A stretch of DNA of 17,647 nucleotides from CAZKEG01 sp964601575 (lineage in GTDB: Bacteria; Desulfobacterota; Thermodesulfobacteria; Thermodesulfobacteriales; Thermodesulfatatoraceae), in NCBI GenBank assembly GCA_964601575.1, contig CAZROA010000047.1:1-17647 (forward strand), given 5' to 3'. Position 1 is the stretch's first letter; each line of letters starts with the position of its first letter. The position numbers were made by a program, and so were the translations under genes. Below are positions 14,329 through 17,647 of this stretch, piece by piece. The notes beneath the pieces were generated by a model. The model searched no databases, was not told where the DNA came from, and worked only from the letters and a program-made list of their open reading frames with translations.

Positions 14329-15675
14329 GTGAGAGAGCCGTATGAAAAACCGATAATCAAAAAGGTCCAAGTAGGGTTGATCAACAAGTTTGGTGCTTTT
14401 TACGGGCGTCATGTCCGCCCGGAGATAGACGGGGTCCCGATTGGGGATCTGGTCTCGCGTTTTGGCTCTCCTCTGTTTGTCTTTTCCGAAAAGAGGCTTC
14501 GGGAGAAATATCGCCAACTCTATAACCTCTTTTCCACCCGTTATCCTAATGTCCAGTTCAGTTGGTCTTACAAGACCAATTATCTCGATGCCATCTGCGC
14601 CATTTTGCACCAGGAAGGAGAGACGGCAGAGGTGGTCTCGGAGTTTGAATACGAAAAGGCCCGGCGTTTGGGGGTCCCTGGTTCGGAGATCATCTTTAAC
14701 GGGCCTTATAAGCCCCTTTCGGCCTTGAGGAGGGCAGCCCAAGAAGAGGCCATCATAAACATCGACCATTTTGACGAGATTTACGACCTCGAGGAGGTCT
14801 CTGAGGAGCTTGGCCGGCCTATTAAGGTGGGGCTTCGTCTCAATATGGACACCGGTATCAGCCCCCAGTGGACCAGATTCGGGTTCAATCTTGAATCCGG
14901 CCAGGCCATGGACGCGGCCAAAAGGATCGTTTCCGGCGGAAAACTCATCTTGAACGGGCTTCATTGTCATCTAGGCACCTTTCTTTTGGAGCCCCGGGCT
15001 TATGCCAAGGCCGTGGAAAAGATGGTCGATTTTGCCTACGCCCTCCAGGATGCCTTTGATCTAAAGATCGAATATCTAGATATTGGGGGAGGGTTCCCTT
15101 CTCGTAATCGGTTAAAGGGTATTTATCTCCCCCCGGAGGTGGCCGTTCCTCCTATGGAGGACTTTGCCGAGGCCATCTGCGATACCCTTCTTTCTAAGTT
15201 GCGGCCCAATGATTTCCCCACCCTTATCCTTGAAACAGGGAGGGCCATCGTTGATGAGGCCGGGTTCTTGATTACTACGGTCCATGCCTCCAAACGTCTA
15301 CCCGACGGGACGAGGTCTTATGTGGTCGATGCCGGGGTAAACATCCTCTTTACCTCTTTTTGGTATAACTTCCGTATTGAGCTTGAAGAAGACGTCCCAG
15401 GCCCGCCTGAGCCCTGCATCATTTACGGCCCGCTGTGTATGAATATAGACGTGGTTGCTGAGCACGTTCATCTCCCCCCTCTCCCTAGGGGGACAAGGCT
15501 CATCTTTTCTCCAGTAGGGGCCTATAATGTGACCCAGTGGATGCAATTTATTCGTTATCGTCCGGCGGTGGTCTTGATCGGGGCCGACGGTCAGGTGGAT
15601 TTGATCAGGGAAGCCGAGGACTTAGAAGACATTTTACACCGCGAACGACTGCCGGAGCGCCTACGTTTGACCTAA
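14329..15675 (+). CDS. Fold-type III PLP-dependent decarboxylase, DapDC/ODC-like
   Basis: The 448-aa protein has the alanine-racemase-like barrel and C-terminal beta domain of diaminopimelate and ornithine/arginine-type decarboxylases. The PLP lysine is Lys82 in SYKTN. Other motifs are LHCHLG (211-216), the phosphate-binding DIGGGF (251-256), ETGR (302-305), and GAYN (397-400). The second-subunit motif CESGD of DapDC is CMNID (370-374): the catalytic Cys and Asp remain but Glu is lost. That, together with ETGR in place of EPGR, argues against ordinary diaminopimelate decarboxylase and for a different amino-acid or peptide substrate. Residues 1-25 extend before the barrel and contain EPYEKPII (3-10), which looks like an RRE-binding leader. 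The gene lies ten bases after the ATP-grasp gene and four bases before the next start. LysA for lysine synthesis is probably elsewhere. Confidence 0.88.
   Translation: MREPYEKPIIKKVQVGLINKFGAFYGRHVRPEIDGVPIGDLVSRFGSPLFVFSEKRLREKYRQLYNLFSTRYPNVQFSWSYKTNYLDAICAILHQEGETAEVVSEFEYEKARRLGVPGSEIIFNGPYKPLSALRRAAQEEAIINIDHFDEIYDLEEVSEELGRPIKVGLRLNMDTGISPQWTRFGFNLESGQAMDAAKRIVSGGKLILNGLHCHLGTFLLEPRAYAKAVEKMVDFAYALQDAFDLKIEYLDIGGGFPSRNRLKGIYLPPEVAVPPMEDFAEAICDTLLSKLRPNDFPTLILETGRAIVDEAGFLITTVHASKRLPDGTRSYVVDAGVNILFTSFWYNFRIELEEDVPGPPEPCIIYGPLCMNIDVVAEHVHLPPLPRGTRLIFSPVGAYNVTQWMQFIRYRPAVVLIGADGQVDLIREAEDLEDILHRERLPERLRLT
14338..14376 (+). other. Leader-like N-terminal segment of the decarboxylase (residues 4-16)
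   Basis: Tyr5, Pro8 and Ile10 match the Y-x-x-P-x-L/I start of lasso-type RiPP leader peptides, the part bound by PqqD-like RRE proteins; a Gly follows at 16 rather than at the usual position 14. The segment precedes the barrel domain and the upstream gene is a PqqD-like protein. The match is short, so it could be coincidence. Confidence 0.35.
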
Positions 15676-15679
15676 AGAT

Positions 15680-17647
15680 ATGTTTCGGTTGGAGCTCTCT
15701 CGCCTGGGAGAAAGGCTTAGTTCTTATCTGCGTACGGTAGCGAACAGCTATTCGGAGATCTTTTTCTTTGAAAATCACCTGCTTGGCTTGATCCTCTTAG
15801 GGGCTACTTTTCTTAATCCTAATATAGGCCTCTCCGGGCTCTTGTGCGTCTTGGCGGCCTATGAATTCGCCCGTTTCCTGGGGATGAAAAAGATCTTTCG
15901 TGGCTCCGGATTTTATACTTACAATCCTTTGCTGGTCGGGCTTTCCATCGGCTATCTCTTTAAGCTGACCCTTTTTACCGCCTTTTTGATCCTTGCCGCC
16001 GGGATCATGACTTTTATTGTTACTCTTAGTTTGGCCAATATTTTTTATAATTTTTTCCGTTTACCGGTAATTAATATCCCGTTTGTCCTGGTTAGTACTG
16101 CTATCTACCTAGCCTCCTACAAATATTCCAATCTCCTGGTCAACGACTTGGAAGCCGCCTTTTCTTACTGGAAGAGATTCGAACTCCACCTCCCGGTCTG
16201 GCTTTCTGGCCTGACTAAGTCCTTAGGGGCCCTTCTTTTTTGCCCGCATTTTATCGGCGGACTGATCTTCCTGATAGTTATCTTTCTGGCCTCAAGGATC
16301 CTGTTTTTCCTGGCTGTAGGTGGGTATTTCCTGGGAGTGGCTATCCTTTCTTTGATGGAGGGGTCTTTTTACCAGGCTGCCTCAAACCTGAGTGCCTTTA
16401 ATTTTAGTCTCATTGCCATGGCTATAGGCGGGGTCTTTTTGATCCCCGGCCCGAGGAGTTATATCCTGGCCGCCCTGGCTGTGGCCATTTCTCCCTTTTT
16501 ACTCGATGCCGCAGGGTTTTTCTGGTCACATTACGGCATACCGGCCTTTACCTTGCCCTTTAATCTGGTGGTTTTGTCTTTGGTCTATGCCCTGGGGCTT
16601 GCCGGCTATCCGTTTCTTACCCTCTATTATCGAGGAAGCCCAGAAAGGACCTTGGACCATTATCTTTCTTACCTGGCAAGGTTTCGAGGGACTTATCGTA
16701 CCTTGAGTCTTCCTTTTTCCGGTACCTGGACGATATGGCAGGGCTTTGATGGCCCTTGGACCCATCAGGGGGCCTGGCGCTATGCCATTGATTTCGTCAT
16801 TACCGATGAGGCCGGAGAGACCTTTACCGGACAAGGGACCCGACTTGAAGACTACTATTGTTATCAAAAACCGGTCCTTTCACCCATTAGAGGTCGGGTG
16901 GCTGCGGTGGTAAACGATATTCCCGACAATCCCCCAGGGGTGGTCAATGAGACCCATAATTGGGGAAACTACGTCCTCATCTATGACGAGCGGGGATTCT
17001 ACGTGCTTTTGGCCCATTTCAAACAGGGCTCCATCAAAGTAAACGTCGGTCAATGGGTGGAACAAGGGCAACTCTTGGGGCTTTGTGGCAACTCTGGTTA
17101 CTCACCTCAACCCCATTTACACGTCCAGGTCCAGCTCTCTCCGGAGTTAGGGGCCCCTACGCAGCCTTTTAGCTTTGTCCATTATGCCGTGCTTGAAGGA
17201 GAAGAGATTTTTTATAAAGCCAACGAGATTCCCAAGGAAAAGGAAAGGGTCAGGGGGCTTTATCCAGATAAGGCTTTGGAGAATCTAATGTCCCTGGTCC
17301 TTGACCAGGAGATGACCTTTGAAGTCCTTAGAGACGAAGAAAAGGTGGCCGAGCAGGTATGGCGGGTACGTATGGCCCCGGATGGGACCTATTATTTGCA
17401 AATAGGCTCGGATCGCCTCTATTTCAGTAAATTTGAGGGTACCCTCTATTTTCTCCGCCACGATGGTTCTTCCCCCTGGGTCAAGGCCGTGTTTTTGGCT
17501 GCCCCGAGGCTTCCGCTGGTCTATCAAAAGGGGATGCAGTGGGAGGATTATCTACCGCTTGAGACCTTTTTGGGGCGGGTGAAGAGGGCCATCTTCATCT
17601 TGGCCGCTTCCTTCCGTCATCAGTTGGCCCAAATAAAAGGCTCCTAT
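15680..17647 (+). CDS. Urea-transporter-like membrane domain fused to M23 metallopeptidase (3' end outside window)
   Basis: The frame opens with ATG four bases after the decarboxylase stop and stays open for 656 codons to the window edge, so the protein is longer. Residues about 33-317 resemble the urea transporter family: two homologous halves each carry an N-rich re-entrant segment (YNPLLVGLSIG at 81-91; FNFSLIAMAIG at 240-250) and a loop of the form P-x-x-x-P-F (LPVINIPF at 128-135; IPAFTLPF at 287-294). Residues about 345-495 form an M23/LytM-type zinc peptidase: His362 and Asp371, then His446 in LAHF, then HLH (479-481). The gap between His362 and Asp371 is longer than the usual H-x3-D, as in some M23 variants. 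The tail from about 505 is beta-rich and unassigned. The likely location is the inner membrane. A weak ribosome-binding site suggests coupling to the gene before it. Domain calls are from motifs only. Confidence 0.85.
   Translation, partial: MFRLELSRLGERLSSYLRTVANSYSEIFFFENHLLGLILLGATFLNPNIGLSGLLCVLAAYEFARFLGMKKIFRGSGFYTYNPLLVGLSIGYLFKLTLFTAFLILAAGIMTFIVTLSLANIFYNFFRLPVINIPFVLVSTAIYLASYKYSNLLVNDLEAAFSYWKRFELHLPVWLSGLTKSLGALLFCPHFIGGLIFLIVIFLASRILFFLAVGGYFLGVAILSLMEGSFYQAASNLSAFNFSLIAMAIGGVFLIPGPRSYILAALAVAISPFLLDAAGFFWSHYGIPAFTLPFNLVVLSLVYALGLAGYPFLTLYYRGSPERTLDHYLSYLARFRGTYRTLSLPFSGTWTIWQGFDGPWTHQGAWRYAIDFVITDEAGETFTGQGTRLEDYYCYQKPVLSPIRGRVAAVVNDIPDNPPGVVNETHNWGNYVLIYDERGFYVLLAHFKQGSIKVNVGQWVEQGQLLGLCGNSGYSPQPHLHVQVQLSPELGAPTQPFSFVHYAVLEGEEIFYKANEIPKEKERVRGLYPDKALENLMSLVLDQEMTFEVLRDEEKVAEQVWRVRMAPDGTYYLQIGSDRLYFSKFEGTLYFLRHDGSSPWVKAVFLAAPRLPLVYQKGMQWEDYLPLETFLGRVKRAIFILAASFRHQLAQIKGSY

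Noticed and set aside
14329..15675. Calling the PLP enzyme lysA (diaminopimelate decarboxylase)
   Set aside because: The CESGD motif is changed to CMNID and the context is not lysine synthesis, so only the family is named.
1..17647. High frequency of GGCC and AAGGCC words as a possible uptake sequence or methylation motif
   Set aside because: They fall mostly inside coding frames and follow the preference for Ala GCC, Gly GGC and Lys AAG codons; no fixed longer word stands out by eye.
1..17647. CRISPR arrays, insertion sequences, prophage genes or tRNA/rRNA genes
   Set aside because: No regularly spaced repeats, transposase-like ORFs, terminal inverted repeats or cloverleaf-like sequences were seen.

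Overview
The window looks like a core-genome segment from a Gram-negative, probably thermophilic bacterium. Outer-membrane biogenesis genes (bamA, lolCD) show a double membrane. The proteins are rich in Glu, Lys, Arg and Ile. DUF1844, an ispE-prs-rplY-pth string, lysS-lolC-lolD-bamA and an EF-G paralogue fit the Desulfobacterota/Thermodesulfobacteria better than the classical proteobacteria. That placement is an inference from gene content, not from a phylogenetic marker.

Positions 70-12744 hold twelve genes, all on the minus strand and read right to left: lysS, lolC/E, lolD, bamA, an EF-G-like GTPase, mog/moaB, a universal stress protein, a DUF1844 protein, ispE, prs, rplY (ctc type) and pth. 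Junctions are tight: two GTGA start/stop overlaps, one 8-bp overlap, and one 41-bp overlap between ispE and prs. Candidate promoters lie in front of lysS and in front of the EF-G-like gene. This block covers housekeeping work: lysyl-tRNA charging, lipoprotein release, outer-membrane protein insertion, translation, isoprenoid precursors, PRPP synthesis and peptidyl-tRNA recycling.

Positions 12745-13031 are a divergent, non-coding regulatory gap. It has no ATG or GTG on the plus strand before the next gene, so it hides no precursor peptide that starts at one of those codons.

Positions 13032-17647 hold a compact four-gene plus-strand operon, the unusual part of the window. It encodes a free-standing PqqD-like (RRE-fold) protein of 79 aa, an ATP-grasp ligase, a fold-type III PLP decarboxylase related to diaminopimelate decarboxylase, and a large protein that runs off the window end. 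That last protein joins a urea-transporter-like membrane domain to an M23 (LytM-type) metallopeptidase domain. The four genes are separated by 4-10 bp. The combination suggests a biosynthetic and envelope-targeted pathway in which a substrate is ligated by ATP-grasp chemistry, decarboxylated, and handled at the membrane or cell wall. The first residues of the decarboxylase resemble the RRE-binding leader of lasso-type RiPP precursors (Tyr-x-x-Pro-x-Ile), which offers a testable role for the PqqD-like protein. I do not know a characterised pathway with this exact set of genes.
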